This document shows, one piece after another, positions 12,801-27,800 of a DNA stretch of 64,000 bases. The stretch is from Spirometra erinaceieuropaei. Its lineage: Eukaryota > Platyhelminthes > Cestoda > Diphyllobothriidea > Diphyllobothriidae. The first letter of the stretch is position 1; every line of letters starts with the position of its first letter. Where the stretch lies: positions 2,258,957-2,322,956 of the forward strand of contig CACRXP010000012.1 in assembly GCA_902702965.1 (NCBI GenBank). Reading direction: 5' to 3'. Position numbers and translations under genes: made by a program. Under the pieces are notes generated by a model. The model saw only the letters and a program-made list of their open reading frames with translations. It had not been told where the DNA came from and did not search any database.

Positions 12801-15800
12801 AATTTACTCCAAGCTTGCAAATTTCTCATCGATGACATCAAAAATCCTAATACGGCACGAAGTATCCAGGTAGATGCGTTTTTGGTCTACCTCATTTGTA
12901 GGTAACAAGACATTGCTGAAGTGATCAACTCTGAGAGTATTTTTTAAAACAAACTGCAGGCTTCCAGGTCTAGAGTCGCCAAAAACGCACAGGAATCCCC
13001 TGGGCTTGCACAACTGTGGCGACCGCTTTGCAGAAAGATGGTCTCAGACCGCCCGGTGAACTCTCGCAGTTACGCCCGCCAGCTGTGGAATCACGGCAAT
13101 ATGCTGTTTGTCCTGGTGCACGCCGTGAAATTTTATTGCCTAAACTGCTAGCCTCACTTAGATGACCCCAATTTACCTTTAATGGTCTCCGGGAGTATGG
13201 CCCCCGTAGTGTAGATGGCCTTGGGCTGGAGCTAGTGTGAAGCATGTTATGGTAAGATGTTATGTAGCCGCACTTGATGGACACGATACTGTTGACCTAG
13301 TTAATTATTTTGAGTTGGTGTGATCACGTCGACATGGTGTTGCTGTGCGTTGCAGTGTGTGTGTTCTGTTGGCGGCCTTGTTTATTTGTTGCCGTGTCTA
13401 CGTTTTCGGCCCTATGCCGGTGGCCCTTCTTGACTTTCGGCCTGTCGTAACCTCCTAACTTTCGCATTGGATGTTTCAAGGTCAAATTTCAGGGCTGCGG
13501 CTATGGGTTAGGGCATAGGGGTTATGGCTAGGGGTCAGAGCTAGGGGTTGGGGTTAGAGGTTAGAGTTAGGATTTATGGTTAGGGGTTAGGACAACTATT
13601 TCTCAACCACTCAAAGTACCACAGCGTATTTCCAAATAGCTTTTCTTCTGCATACAGCCACTTGACCTCGTCGCCTGTGCGTTCCCAAGCCCCACCTGTA
13701 AAATCCCCCTTACCACCGGTTCCGTATTACAGGTGGCTGGGGTTTGTTTAGCTCAGGTGCGACTACGTGATCACATCTGACCCATGCTAGGTTTAGGACT
13801 AAGATTAGAGTTAGGATACGGCAAGGTCACCTGCAGCGCGAGTGGAGTCCTTGTCCCTGCAACCTAACCCTAACTTTGACGTTGAGATTTGACTGCTGGA
13901 AACGTGGGCTCTCTAGCCAATATTCTCATTTGATTCTGCCTCGGTAGACAACTGGGGACCGTTTTAACAAGTAGAGAAAATTTTCTGACTTATATGTTAA
14001 TAAAGGATGTTGGATAACCTTGTGAGTGCTACTTACTTTTTAGTAATGCGGTACGGAGCCGTCTCCAACTTGCCGGAAACTGGATTCCTCACAGTCGCCC
14101 GACGGAGCTACGGTGTCATGAAGAAGTAAAAAATGCCTTTAGATATAAGACTTTTCGAAACCTTAGGAGTGTTTAAAATTATATTGGAGGTAGAGAGAAG
14201 TTGACAAACGTTGCTTTAAAGGATTTCCACCTACTATATGCTCTTCTTGAAGAAGTACACAACAAAATTTGTCGCGTTCATTGAAGACTGGAAGGTTTTT
14301 TTGGGAGCAAAAACTACACAGGATTCAGGGTTGTACAACTTTCTGTGGTCTTTAAGCTGCTCAATTAAGTCAATTTGTCGGTGGTTTCGTGCAATACTCT
14401 GCCCTCACTTGTCAATAACAGAAGAAAGATATAACCACAGTAGGTGGGCTAACTCATGAAATGTCAACCGAAATTTCGAAATGCGTTCCCGTTTCGAAAA
14501 GATTAATGAAGAAAGGTTGTAAAACTAGTCAGCCTGCGAAACAATTCTACAATAATAATTTTTTATTAAAAACCCGTCGGGGTCTCATCAAATACTTCAG
14601 TTACGTCAGGAGGCCGGCTTTCGAACGAACTTCCCTCCCGCTGCATGCAAAAGCTGCACTCTGTGAAAAACGACTGCATACGTAGCATGCATTTTTTTCA
14701 TTGATTTTCAATGCCCCTAAAAGTCCAATTATATTTCACTGAAAACATGTATGAAAATATTCATCCCTTTGCTTTTTCGGTAGAAAATCACTTCTTCTTC
14801 CAATTTTATACTCGAAGGAAGGATATCATTCGTTTTTTTTAAGACTGTTCAAATTCCCGAATAGTTTTGAACCCCGCCCTGCCGTTACACTTAAATTCAG
14901 GGTTAAAAAACTACGAACCATATATTTTCTGCGTACGGAAAACCATACATTTCTCTACGGTATTAAGAGGACACCATATGGGGTTCATAAAAGCTAGCGG
15001 TGGATATGAGCCACATTGTTAATTTTACAAGGCGCATTGGCAGATGCAGGGACACGAGGATTTATGAACGGCCATTTCACGGTATTTAAAAGTCCCACAG
15101 TTAGAAACTTTTTTAAAACCGAATTGCATCCATCATTCGAATACAGAATTAGAAGAAAACGTAATTTTCTACCGAATTGGCAAAAGAATGAATATTTTAT
15201 GCATGTTTTCCATGAACTATAATTGGACTTTTAGGGGCATTGAAAATTAATTATAAAAATTCATGCTATTTAAGTAGGCGTTTTTTACAGAGTGTCGTTT
15301 CTTAATGCGGCCGGAGGGAAGTTCATTCGAAAGCCGGCATCCTGCGGTAATTGAAATATAATAGAGTTATGTTGCAGGCTGACTAATTTTACAACCCTAC
15401 TTAGTTAATCTTCTCGAAACCAAAACGCATTGCGGAATTTCGGTTGACATTTCATGAGTTAGACCACCTACTGTATATTCGCCGTTCTTTTGTCTGCAAA
15501 GAATGGGAACTGGAGTGAAGTGGCCGTGAAGGACCCTAGTGCCCGTCACGTTTTTGTCGCCTCAAGGCCGCCGGCGCTTGATGGTTTGCGAAAGCGCCAG
15601 TAAATGCAGCACATTGTGTCCCTTTTCAAACACACTGGTAGGGAACTAGTTGAATATGGAAAAGTTCAGTCAGTGGCTAATCTCATTAAATGTCAGCCGA
15701 AATTTTGAAATGAATTTTAGCTTAGGAAGGATTATTCAAGTGATGTTGTAATAATAATCATCGTCTAGGCTAATCGAAGTATATTTCAGTCACGCCACAA

Positions 15801-18800
15801 TGCCGGCTTCTCAATGGAATTCTTCTCGGCAGCCAGCAAAAAATCGCACTTGGTAAAAAGTGGCCACATGGGTACTATGAATTTTTTCTATCGACTTTTG
15901 ATACTTTCAAAAATTCAATTTTATCCTATGGAAAACATGCATGAAATATGCTTTTCGTATTACAGGTTTTATTCAAAGTTCATACTCGAGGGAAGGACAT
16001 ATTTCGGCTCGAGAAGCTCGTCTTTATGGGACTTTTTATGACCTTGAAATATCCATTCAGGTGGTATCGTATCTGTGCGTGAAGAGGATGGGCTATGCAG
16101 TCCAACTGAGAAAACGGACCACAGGGACTCCAGCGATATTTAAAGGATGCTTATACTACTTTTATTAGACGGCAAGATGGGAGTAGTAATTGATGGAATC
16201 TGCTGAAGGCTATAAGAAAACTCGCATTTTGGCTGCGTGTTTATTTTACTACCTCAGCCAGGTGTCGGAAGAGATCGCACAATTTAAGGAATGCGAATTA
16301 AAGTGGCATAAACGGGCAGAAAAACAGGCAATACAATGTTATCGGGTTAAAGAAGGTCGGATGGGTTAAGATGGTATGCGGCAGGCAAAATTAACCCCAA
16401 CTTTAACTCTAACCCCCAACGTTCACCCTCCCCTTAACCTCAATCTTTAATCTGAACCCAGCCTCAAGGTTAAATACAATCATTTTCCTAGAATTGGCCA
16501 CAACGGTAACCATAATATGATACGTTTACGTAAACGAAACGAGTCGGCGTGCTAAAGTAATAGAAACTAGAGGCCGCATATTCATTCGTCGCCTTGTGGG
16601 CTTAGTAATGATTCTTATGAAATATACAACAAAGTCAAAATATATGCAAAACTTCAAGAGTCGTTTTTTGCCAAGTACGGTTTTCGCAGGCTGCTGAGAA
16701 AAAGCGCATTCAAAAATCGACATCTTGGCGCGACAAAAGTGTCTTGGCATTATGCCGCACGATGATCAGCCTTGCAACCCCATTTAAGTAACATTTTTTT
16801 AGTCTAAAATGCATTTTTAGGATTTCGGTTGACATTTTGTGAGACGGGTCACTGATTGCGAACCGTGAGGGAACACGCAAGACTACTGCTCATTGCGGTC
16901 CGTTATCCTAAAGGCCATCAACCTCATGTCCTCTAAGTTGCCTTGACGAGGTCGAAAACCTACAATACTGATAAAGAATTGAACAGAGTAAATTTCATTT
17001 CACTCAAGAGGGCGACACCGAAAATGCCGAAGGGTTGCTCAACGTAGGTCAGCCATCACTGCGCCGCAGTTTTACTGCCTCAGGCGTTGTCGGCAACATG
17101 TTTTCAGACTAGTTGAACGATCATCGAATGCGTTAGGACCGACAGTCATTGCCGGGCATTACCGGTGTTAAATAAACGTTAAAGGCGGTCTCTCATTGAC
17201 GAACAATCAGCCCCCCGTACGCAACATGCGTTCAGGGTGTACAAGACAGTCAGAAGATAGCGATGCGGAGAAGAGGGCAAATGCACTCTTTTCTAGATTC
17301 ACACCTCGGTATCATTTGCATGATTCAGATTGAGATATCCGATGCAGATATTGACATCACAGACGGAGGTAAAATTACATTTTTGGGGAGCAAAGAACTC
17401 TTTAACCACCGGTCCTAGGACGAGCACACCCTCCAACAATTTTTGCTCTTAAGACTCCTCATTAAAATTTAAAGAATGCTCTTATACGAGGCGTCAACTA
17501 ACAAACACAACTCACGCCGAATTCCTTCGCCTGTAGAACCACGGTTTAGGTAACAACTTCACCAGGTTGAATTCGTCAGGCGAAAGGCCTCCCTTTTTGC
17601 AGGACTCTCTCATCAAACAAAGTCTCCGCTCGCAAATTCCCTACCGAAGACATCTACTTATACACCTTCAGTTGAAGAAGTGTAAAGTAATTTCTTTCAA
17701 GAAAATGGTATCGATTTTCAATTAAAATTTTTTGCACTAGACAAATCTATTGAGTGGTTCGCCAACACTTATTGCACATTCCTCCTCAGACGTATTTAGA
17801 GGCGAAATCTAGCGCGGTGAAACGGGGTGCGCCTTTAAGATGATGTGTCGAGGCCATTATGAGTCAAGCCCACTCTCCCCAAGGCAATGAAAGCTTCAAC
17901 TGACCGTTGCCTGCCACTTTTTCTTGAAGACCTCCAGGTTTCTCCCTCGGGGTCATTAAAGTAGAGTTCCTGTACACAGTCGAAAGCGAGGTCGCTATGG
18001 CAATAAACTCCGAACACGCATCGTCATTCTTCTTTTATGTTCTGCTGGGGTGAGGGATACTGGTGACGCAAGCCGATCTAAATTTTTGTTTCCTCTGATA
18101 GTCTTCCTAGTCGCTGGCATTTCGACGGGATTGAAACAGTGTTTCGCGCTCACAGTTCGCATGGGAAATCCCACAAGCCGACTCCAATTAGCGCACTTTC
18201 CCAGGACCAGGTAAATTTGTGATGCCAGTTGGACTTCCAAGTCTTCAGCCATTTTACGAACCTTGGCGCGGATAATTTTCTTAATTATTTGTTAGTCAGA
18301 AGGACTTGAGACCGGAAAAGTCTTGCGCCACTAGCTTTCCACGTTTCAGACACTGTTTTCTATGGTGGGAGGACGCCCACCGACCAAGTCACGGGACATA
18401 CTCGTCCCCTTGTGACTTGGGGCTCAATTAGGAACCCTGACAGACATTCGTACAGCGACTAGCAGTATATACAGCTAAGGGGCTATCGAGAGACGGGAAT
18501 AGCCATTTCTGGCTGTAGATTGCACTATTATCCTATCGTCGGACGCAAAGAAAAGCATTGTACGTATGCATTGAAAGAAGCATCCCAAAAATTTGATTTT
18601 AAATGTGTACAGTGCGTGACCTATCTCATGAAATGTTGGCTAAAATTCTGAAATGCGTTTTCGATTAGGAAGGATTACTTGGTCGCGGTTGTGACACGGA
18701 TTATCTTAAGGCATACTCTTATAACATTTCGGACTTGGCATGATGTCGGCTTTAAAATGCACTTCTTTTCAATCTACTGTAGAAAGCGTGCTCGGTAAAA

Positions 18801-21800
18801 AATGACTACATAAGTAGCATGCATTTTTCCCATTGATTTTCGATGGTCTTGGAAATGCAAATATATTTTATAGAAACCACAAACAAAAATATGCTTTCTT
18901 CTAATCAATCAATAGAAAATCACGCCTTCTTTATATTTTATACTTACAGAAGGGGTATAATTAGGTTTTAAAAAAGTTTCTAATTATGAGACTTTTTAAG
19001 ACCGCGATATGTCCATTCACATAGCATCGTACCTGGCCGTTTACCACTGCTCCTCATGAAATGTACAACATGGTCCGCATCCATTGCAAAATTTTATGGA
19101 CCCCGTATAATATCTCTTTAGTGACATAGAAAAATATGGTATTTTCTTTACGCGGAACGCCTGCACCTTGTAGAGTGTAATCACTAAGCGCTAATACAAC
19201 GAATGATCAGGCTCCAAATTTTTCGGCAATTAGAAAACTTTTTTATAACCTAATTATACTCCTTCCTTAAGTATAAAATATAAAGAAGGCGTGATTCTAT
19301 ATTGATTGACTAAAAGAAAGCATATTTTTGTTTGTGGTTTCTATAAAATATATTTGCATTTCCAAGACCATCGAAAATCAATGGGAAAAATGCATGCTAC
19401 TTATGTAGTCATTTTTTACCGAGCACGCTTTCTACAGGGGATTGAAAAGAAGTGCATTTTAAAGCCGACATCATGCCGAGTCCGAAATGTTATAAGAGTA
19501 TGCCTTATGATAATCAGTATCACATCCGCGACCAAGTCATCCTTCCTAATCGAAAACGCATTACAGAATTTCAGCCAACATTTCATGAGATAGGTCACGC
19601 ACTGTATATATGCAAATAATATATGTGTATATATACGGTGAGTGACCGATCTCATCAAATGTTGGCTGTTATTCTGAAATGTGTTTTCGATTAAGAAGGG
19701 TTACTTCTGTGGGGTTCTAACATTCCCATTGGGACTTGGGGCTCAATTAGGAACCCTGGCAGGCAGTCGTGCAGCGACTAGTAGTATAAACAGCTAAGGG
19801 GGGGGGGCTATCGAGAGACGGGAAGAGATATTTCTGGCTGTGAAATTATCGAGAATTACATAACTTTCCCGTAAACACCCTCCCGTAAAGATTCCACCGA
19901 AGTGCCCTTGCTGCCGAAAGGAACTTCAAGCAACTAAAGAGGCAGTGGCTAGATGTTTATGTTTTATTGTCAACGCTTAAGTGTCTTTCAACTTATCGAC
20001 CGTATTTCTGTCATGATTTTCACATAACCTCAATCCTCATTTAATGGATCTGTAGGAGAGTCCTACGGAGGGGCTGCACGGGATTCAAGTTGCTTCCAAT
20101 GCGGACCATATCGGCTTCCAGAAAAGATGAGAGCAGGCTCATCTGAAGGCAGAAACACACCGGAGCGGTGAGCACCTACCGACATTCTTGTCCCTCACTG
20201 GCGGTCGCCTGACTGTGTATTACTAGTCGGTGCACGACTGTCCCAAGACGCGACAGGATGCGAATGCCCTGTAGCCCGATCGGTGAGCGCCTTTCCTACA
20301 ATCTCAACCGACAGTACAAGGGACCAGTTGGATACGGCTGGACGACAACGTCAGCTAATCCTGAAATGACCCTCCGAGAATTCCTTGTTTTTGTAGACAA
20401 CACATTTTAATTACTAATTACTGATAAATATATCGCCGTCTGCTGGCACTTTAAGTCAGAAATCCAATGCAAAACGAAACATTGTTTATAGGGTCTTGGG
20501 GTTTACTTTCAAAACCTCCAGTTAAGCCGCTGTTTGTTATGATTTATTGTTTATATCTATATGAGAAGGATAGGCGACCTCGGAGCCATAGTTTTACTGC
20601 CCTGACGTTTCAAAAGCAAACAGACTTCCATCGCCGAAGTTGCGTGTGGTATCGCGCCTCACAGTATGTATAGGTGGGTGACAGTCATGTTAGGACGGAT
20701 TTTTTGCATAGGAAGTCAGGGCGGCAGAGAGAACGGGAGGGGAATCGCCTTTTCCCTTCGTTTATCTCCAGGGACGCGCATACTCGCTTCTATTAGATAT
20801 AAATATATATTCATATGTTATCGGCATATATATATTTCAAATTAAATTTTTGGGATGCCGTTTTTCATTGCATACATACGAAATTAGAGCACAGTGTTTT
20901 GCCTTTCGTCCGACGATGGGATAATAGTGTAATCTACAAACGTCGGATGTAAGAGCAGTTGTCTTTGCCACACTGATGCAACAAGATTCTGCCGAAATTT
21001 GCAATGTATTTCACACCTGTTACCATAAATGTTAACCAACCACAGAATCCTTTGTTAGACTTGGTTTAAACTTAACTGTTTTTTGTATACTGTCCACTCG
21101 TCTGACGACGAGCTAGGGGTAAAAATGTCGAAAATTCAGGCAATAAGACTATCTCATTCTTTAAGGACGTCCATAACCCTTCCTGGTTAATGGCAACGGT
21201 AGGATGGAGGGTCCCGCTGGACTGTCGGTGGACTGTGGATCGTGTCATATGGTACTTTACCCATTTGAAGACCGTTGCAGATGGTACATTTCCAACAACA
21301 ATTACTTCCCATGACCTCCAACCATTACTCAAATTCTATTATTCTTTGAAATTTGGTATTTGTCTATATTTCTCTTAACGCGCTCGCTTCCGTTGCCATA
21401 GAAGAGCGTATGCTAAGACTTTCAGCAGAAATCCTGCGTCTTCTTGTCAGCTTACTGTTTTGCGCGTTGCCCCGCCCGTAAAAACCTCATTACCACCATT
21501 CCCGTATGACACGATTCCCAGTCCACCGAGGGCCCAAGGGGATCCTTCACCCTATCGTTGCCTGCACAATTAGTGGTCGTTATGCGACTGCCTGCAAGGG
21601 CTCTATTTTTAGCCTCAAGTTGTAACGAAACGAGCGTGTCCCGTAATCTAATCGCTAAACGCCCTTTCCGTGATTTAAAAACTTGCTTCCCCCTTTAACG
21701 CTTTTTTTTAAAAAACGTATCGAACAATTGCATCCAGCCTTTGAAGTTTGTCATCGTCTGAATGCCAGACTGTGCACTTCAGTTTACAGCCGTGGTGGTT

Positions 21801-24800
21801 AAAGGCAACTTTTTAGCTGATTGAAAATCTGTCAACAAAGTTGACTCACGCGGGGTCGAGCAATCTCCTGGATGTGTTCAATCTCCTTTTCGGTGACAAA
21901 ATCGTGCCAGAGGACGATCGGCGGCTCAACTTGCATAATCTCCTCCTTCAGTGGAGCCACCAGGAAGAAAGGGTGAGGAACGGTGAGATGGCAGATCAGC
22001 CGCGGATCTCGAACAGCGGAAGTGTTCACAGTGCGACAAAGCCGCTCGTAGACAGCCACCTCGGAGTCCTCTTGAGTCGTTCCTAGGGGCAGCCACATTT
22101 TCCGTCAGTGAAACAGAAGATCTCATTAAGTTTATTTCGTAAGTGGGCAGTCGTCATGTGGACTACAGGATCCATGAATGGAAACTACTTACTGACAGAG
22201 GCAAGGTAGAGGGTTAAATAACCACTGTTAGATTATATGCAGTTGGCAGCCACCGATACCCCAACTCACTTGCCTTCTTCGGATGGACCCCTGGGGTATC
22301 AATCGGGGTTGTCCCTATGCAACCGTCTACGAGGACTCCAGGGCAAAAAGGAACACCAATGTTCCGTCTTCCGTCCGCAGTAGATAGCTGACCGCCACTT
22401 CTACGTGACTATTAGTGCTGCCGATCGCAGCCAAAACCCCGGCCAAGTTTGTTCTTACGAGGGAAGACACCGGTCGCAGCGGTTTTGGCCAATAACTGCT
22501 GACCCAGTCAGCGGAGGGAACAAACTTCCCTGGAATGGACAGGTACACCAAGACAAACCTGAATCCCTCGTCTTCGGCCTGCCGACGCTACAGGCTAAAT
22601 CAGTGAACAGAATGTCTGCCTGATTTTGTATATTTCTGAGTCCAGTCAGCGGAACGAGAGTTCGGGGTCCATCTGGTAAACTGTTTACCTTACTGCTCAC
22701 TGTCTAAAGAGTCCGACCTTGAGATTCCGATCTGTCTGGTTTCGAGTGGATGTGTGACGGGGTGACAACGGTAATAATTCTCGTTTTGCTGACAGGTTGT
22801 TGAATAGAGTTTCGATTTTTACTGAGCTAATGCGGTGCAGAGGGTAAGGGCTTACTTAATTATGTCACATTTTGTTTCTTCACTCTTAAAAACATCTTAT
22901 GTCCGCTTTAACCGAAACTAATTTTGGTTAGGTCGCCGTTGGTAGCCAGGAATGGGGAGGCGGACAGCAAGGCCCCTGTCGAACGGGAATAGTGGGAAAG
23001 GGGATCATGTAGTTGGGGTAAATGAAAGGGCTGGTAAAGGAATGCTGGAGTTTCTGAGTAAAAGTAAAGTTACCAGGGAAAGTGCTGGGAAGTTTTAAGT
23101 AGGTGCAATAATGGCAGAAAATGAAACCCTACGCTTAACCCTAAAATACAACTCTGACCAGCAACCGTAAAGCCTAACCCTAAGCCTCAAATCCGAAACG
23201 TAACCAAAATCCTAAAACCCAAAGCTAATCCAAAACCTAGCCATAATCCTAACCCTAACCTTGATTCTAACCTTAACCTTGACCTTAAACCTAACCTTAA
23301 CCCTAATCCTAACCTTAACCCTAACGTTAACCTTATAGCTAACCCTAACCTTGAGCATAACCCTAACCTCAACCCTAACGTTAACCTAATACCTAAACCT
23401 AACCTTAAGCTTGACCCTAGCCTTAACTTTAACCGTAACCCTAACAGGAACCATAACGGGAACATAAACCCTAACCCTAACAATGAAACCTGACCCAAAA
23501 CGCGAACCCTTATCCTAAAACTTAACTTAAGCCTAACCCTAACTCTCACTAAACCTAACAGCCTAACCGACACGGGCGACCTACCTGACTCAGTCAGAGC
23601 AAACCTACAGATACCAACTTCCCTAGACAAGGTATGCCTACCTACTGATAACAAGTACGTGTGTCGACAGTATCAGCATAAAATACCTGGCTACCAACTG
23701 CGATCTTACCTAAATTTTCTACAGCGCATCGTCAGATCGACACTAAAATTGTGTACTAAGGCTTACCTGCGTTTCGCGCGTTCATAAGACGGTACCAGAA
23801 GATTGCCGTGTGAGCCCTTTACATGGTTAAATGCCGAAGTGTTTCGACAGGAAACCTAGATGGCACGAAACAAATGGATAGTTCCATGCGCCTGAGTGGT
23901 CCTCTACCTTGCCCCATGACCATGGAACTGGTCAGAAGAATCAGTGGGTGGCGCAGGGCGAACACGAATGTTTTGGCCAACCAGTTTGCATATTTGACAC
24001 AAGGGAAGACGGTGAAGTCTGGTGTGACCTGGTCTTTATTCAGGGTACGCTGAGGGATACTTGACACACTTATCATGCTCACGCGGAAAGCCAAGATCTG
24101 GGCGACTTCGGATAGGCGTAAACACAACGGCTGGGTGGGTACTCTCTCCCGTCTATGGCCGTCACGGATATGTGGCTGTACCCCAATAAAGGCAGATCGG
24201 ATTCCACTAATTTGGGTATCATATCGATTAAGGGTGTTGTGAGGCCGCGTTAGGAGGAAACCTTTACAACTACACGCCATCTGGCAAACTTTCGAGCAAA
24301 GTCGAACCAACGCCCAGCATCCTTCTGAATCGCTGACGTTTTTGTTCTAATAAGTACATTCTAGGAGACAATTCGGCGGCCTCTCCGTCTGAGACCAGGA
24401 AGTTTCTGTTTTGTACTACTGTTAGGCAACCCTTAGTGAGGCTCAGTTTCTTTTCCTGTTAATCACCAAATGTTCCCAGAAAGTCAGTAGTAGTTGTCGT
24501 TAAAGATGAATGAACAAGAAAACTAACTGCAAAATACTCAGATGTTACATCCCATAGGATACCCTATTTAAGCCTGAAATGGGACTGGGCGAGTGGTGAT
24601 TTCAATTTTTTTACATTCTGATGATATGCGTTACTTAGGGGTACTTGAGTAGGTTCTCACATGCGCACAACCTGACATCCTCAAGTCTGAACCTAATTAT
24701 CCGACTAAATCTTATTTCTGGAAAGGCTGCCTATACGAAAAAAACATGTACAGATCAGTCTGAAGTACCAACTCAGGGTATGCGGCAGCTATCCGAACTT

Positions 24801-27800
24801 TGTGGGCTAAGAAAGCTCTGTGTGAAGAGTTGCTTTGCAAAAACAGAAACGAAAGGAAACTAGTTCACAACTATCACCATTTCCTTCTAACTAAAAAAAC
24901 TATATCTTCCTGATCCATCAGTGGGAAAATTTCGGCCAGATTTCACATCTTGCGGACAGGATGCTTTATTATACACTGCCTGACCTCTCTATTCGTCACT
25001 GATGCCTTATGCAATCAGTTTCGTTGCTGCCTACTTTCGCGAAAAGAAGTAGTAATATTCATCATGCAGTCTTGGAGCACTCTGCAGGTAAATGATCTTG
25101 CCCACCGCTAAGGACTGCCATAAAATCTACGCTTTAATGAATCTGAACGGACATGAAACTTAAGGCCCTGAGATGCTTGCTAGCTGAAATCAAGAAAAGT
25201 TTGGGTCGTTCCAGAGTACACGCAGACAAACGTTCTAAGAAATATCTAAGTAGAAAATGCTGATTGCCGCGACTTAAAGTCAAATTTCCGAAGATGTGGA
25301 CGAATATATGCCTCATATGATGGCGTCTTAGCTAAAGCAAGCGCATACGAGGCCTGTGAGCATTCTTCAATGGGAGCCGAACCCGCTTCCCTGCGTTTGA
25401 CACCTCAAAACCAGTTAATTTCAAGAGCGTATAATAATTGCAAGCCGGAGAGTTTGGAAGGTCGAATCTTATTTCGTAGCCGCATCTACAGTAAACAAGC
25501 CTCAGCCGTCTATCATACGGGACTGGTGGTAATAGGGGGTTTAACACTAACCCCCTAACCCTAACCTCTAAACCGCTAACCCTAACCCATAACAGGTGCG
25601 GCTAGGAAATAGGATCTTACCGCTTGGAAGTTATACGATACCGGCTGTATATTTGGTGGCAAAAGGTTTGGAGCTGATTGGCCAACCTATAGTTGGGTAA
25701 CATATGGTTCGAGTGTAAATTTTTAAGGAGCCCTACCCTATCCTCGCAGGAAAAAGAGCAGCTACAAATCTTTAAATGGTGCGCATTATAAGTCGAAGTG
25801 CCAAGAAACTGTTAGTAAAACCCTATAGTCAGAGGGAATAGTACCTCAAGGAAGGTGATCCTCGTGGATAGGGTTAGGCGTGAGGGTTTAGCCGGTGTCT
25901 CCCTAGCTCAAATATTTTGAGTTGCAGGCTACGAACACAAACGGGGTGGCTGCAGCGAGACCACAGTTATGGCTGTCCCACTCATTTAGTAGTCTTTGAT
26001 TAAAGGTCTATATAGGCGTTTCGGAAATGGATTCTCGAATTTCTACTTGCATCCGACGCATTGAACAAGAATACAGAATATGAATAGTCCTGTAAATCAA
26101 AAAATCACACTACTCGCTTTGGGACGTCTCTTTTGAATGCATCAAAACGAATCCCCCCATAGCACCCAACCGTGCAACAATGAAAACGGCATCTCGTTCT
26201 ATATGCGCAGCATTATGTTTTCGATGATAAAGAATCAAATGAGAGGCCATGCGAAAACTCTGCAAATGTGCTTACGTTCCTCCGCGCTAGGCAAGGGTTC
26301 TCCTCCATGCAGACGAACGAGTTCGGATTCATAAAATCGCAAGCTTTTCAGAGCATTCTCATTGTTCGGATCTGGAATGAGGGGTGAGATGTGGCAGAAA
26401 CCAAAACCTACTTTCTTTGAGTAGTCGCTGGGTGATTTCCATGGCTTCACGATAGTGACCTCGCTGAAAGTAAAAGACAGAAGCTTATTTTCAAATATTC
26501 AACTAGTCAGCTTTTTTCAAGGAAGTTCATCAGAATAGGTCGGGAAAACAAATAACACACATGGAATTGTTGCATAAAGATTATTTGGAGTTTTATTGAT
26601 TGAATTCTATTGAATTCACAGGTCTCATCACTGAGCTTAAGGCCCTTCTTGGTAACCCATACCCCCGCCTGAACACCTGAACGGCCTAATTAGTTGCAGG
26701 AATGCGGAAGTCATGTAAATGGTGAAGCTACACTCAAAAGGAGCGCTGTACTAAAGTTCCAATAACATCATGCCTGACTGATTATTCCGGATTACTCAAG
26801 ACTTTGGGTTGACGAATAGATTTTCAGGTGAAAAGAATCGGTTTTCACTTTAGGCGTTTCGACCTATCTCTTTTCTGGTTACGAAGGGAGATTACAGATA
26901 TTCCCGTAAGCTTCTAGACCCCGAAAACCACCACTTTTAAGGATTGAATGAAATATCTCTATACCCCTTTCTAGAACTGACTGGTTAATGAAACTCGCAA
27001 ATCAGCCTAAATGAAAACCCGAAATATACAAATTTCGGGCTGGGTAAAAACGTTATGTGCCATACTAAAGGCTGACATCTTCATTTGCATTTGTAAATAA
27101 GTAAAAATTCGTGGATACTCTTTATTAATCACCCTTTCGCGTCTGCATATATCCATACTGATATACCGGCATCCAAGAAAGTGGATAAAAGGGAAGTGGC
27201 ATATGTGGCATCTGCCGATTAATGCATGCTTCATACGAGTGCACTGGCTCCAGGACAAAGAGCAGGGGAGCGAGTCGCAATATATATCTATATATAATGG
27301 TAGGGGACACTCACCGATCGTTATTACGGAAGTCACTCGTTCCGTTGTGTCTTATGGACTCTCTCTCGAGCTCAACCAGCAGCCGCACAGCGGTGCATGA
27401 TGTAGGCAGAATGATATAACCGACAAAGACAAGGGCGACTGGGATGGCCATTTCTGGTTTATTAGCCGTCGTCAGCCAGTCATACCCAACCCCGAAGTGT
27501 GGTTCAGTGCTTAGAGGCGTGGACTTCTAACAAACAGGTCGCGAGTTCGAGCCTCGGGTGTTCCACACTTCGGGGCTGGGTATGACTGACTGACGACGGT
27601 TGATAAGCCAGAAATGACCATGTAAGCCTCCCTTGTCTTTGTCGGTTATATCATTCTGCCCATATATATAAATGAATCCGAACAACGAGTGTCCTGCTTT
27701 CGCTATTGAAAAATAGGCTAGGAAAATTGCCTAGAATAAGCAAGTGGGCAGAATGAAGGGGATCGAAGAAACTGTTGTGCTTTCTGATGAGATAACGTTA

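Noticed and set aside
23187..23654. 155-codon minus open frame
   Set aside because: It is the translation of the CCCTAA-like array (repeated RLxLGLxL text) and not a gene.
24311..24900. Continuation of a coding region from the 163-codon frame at 23819-24310
   Set aside because: No splice sites or conserved motif, and composition changes nothing across the boundary.
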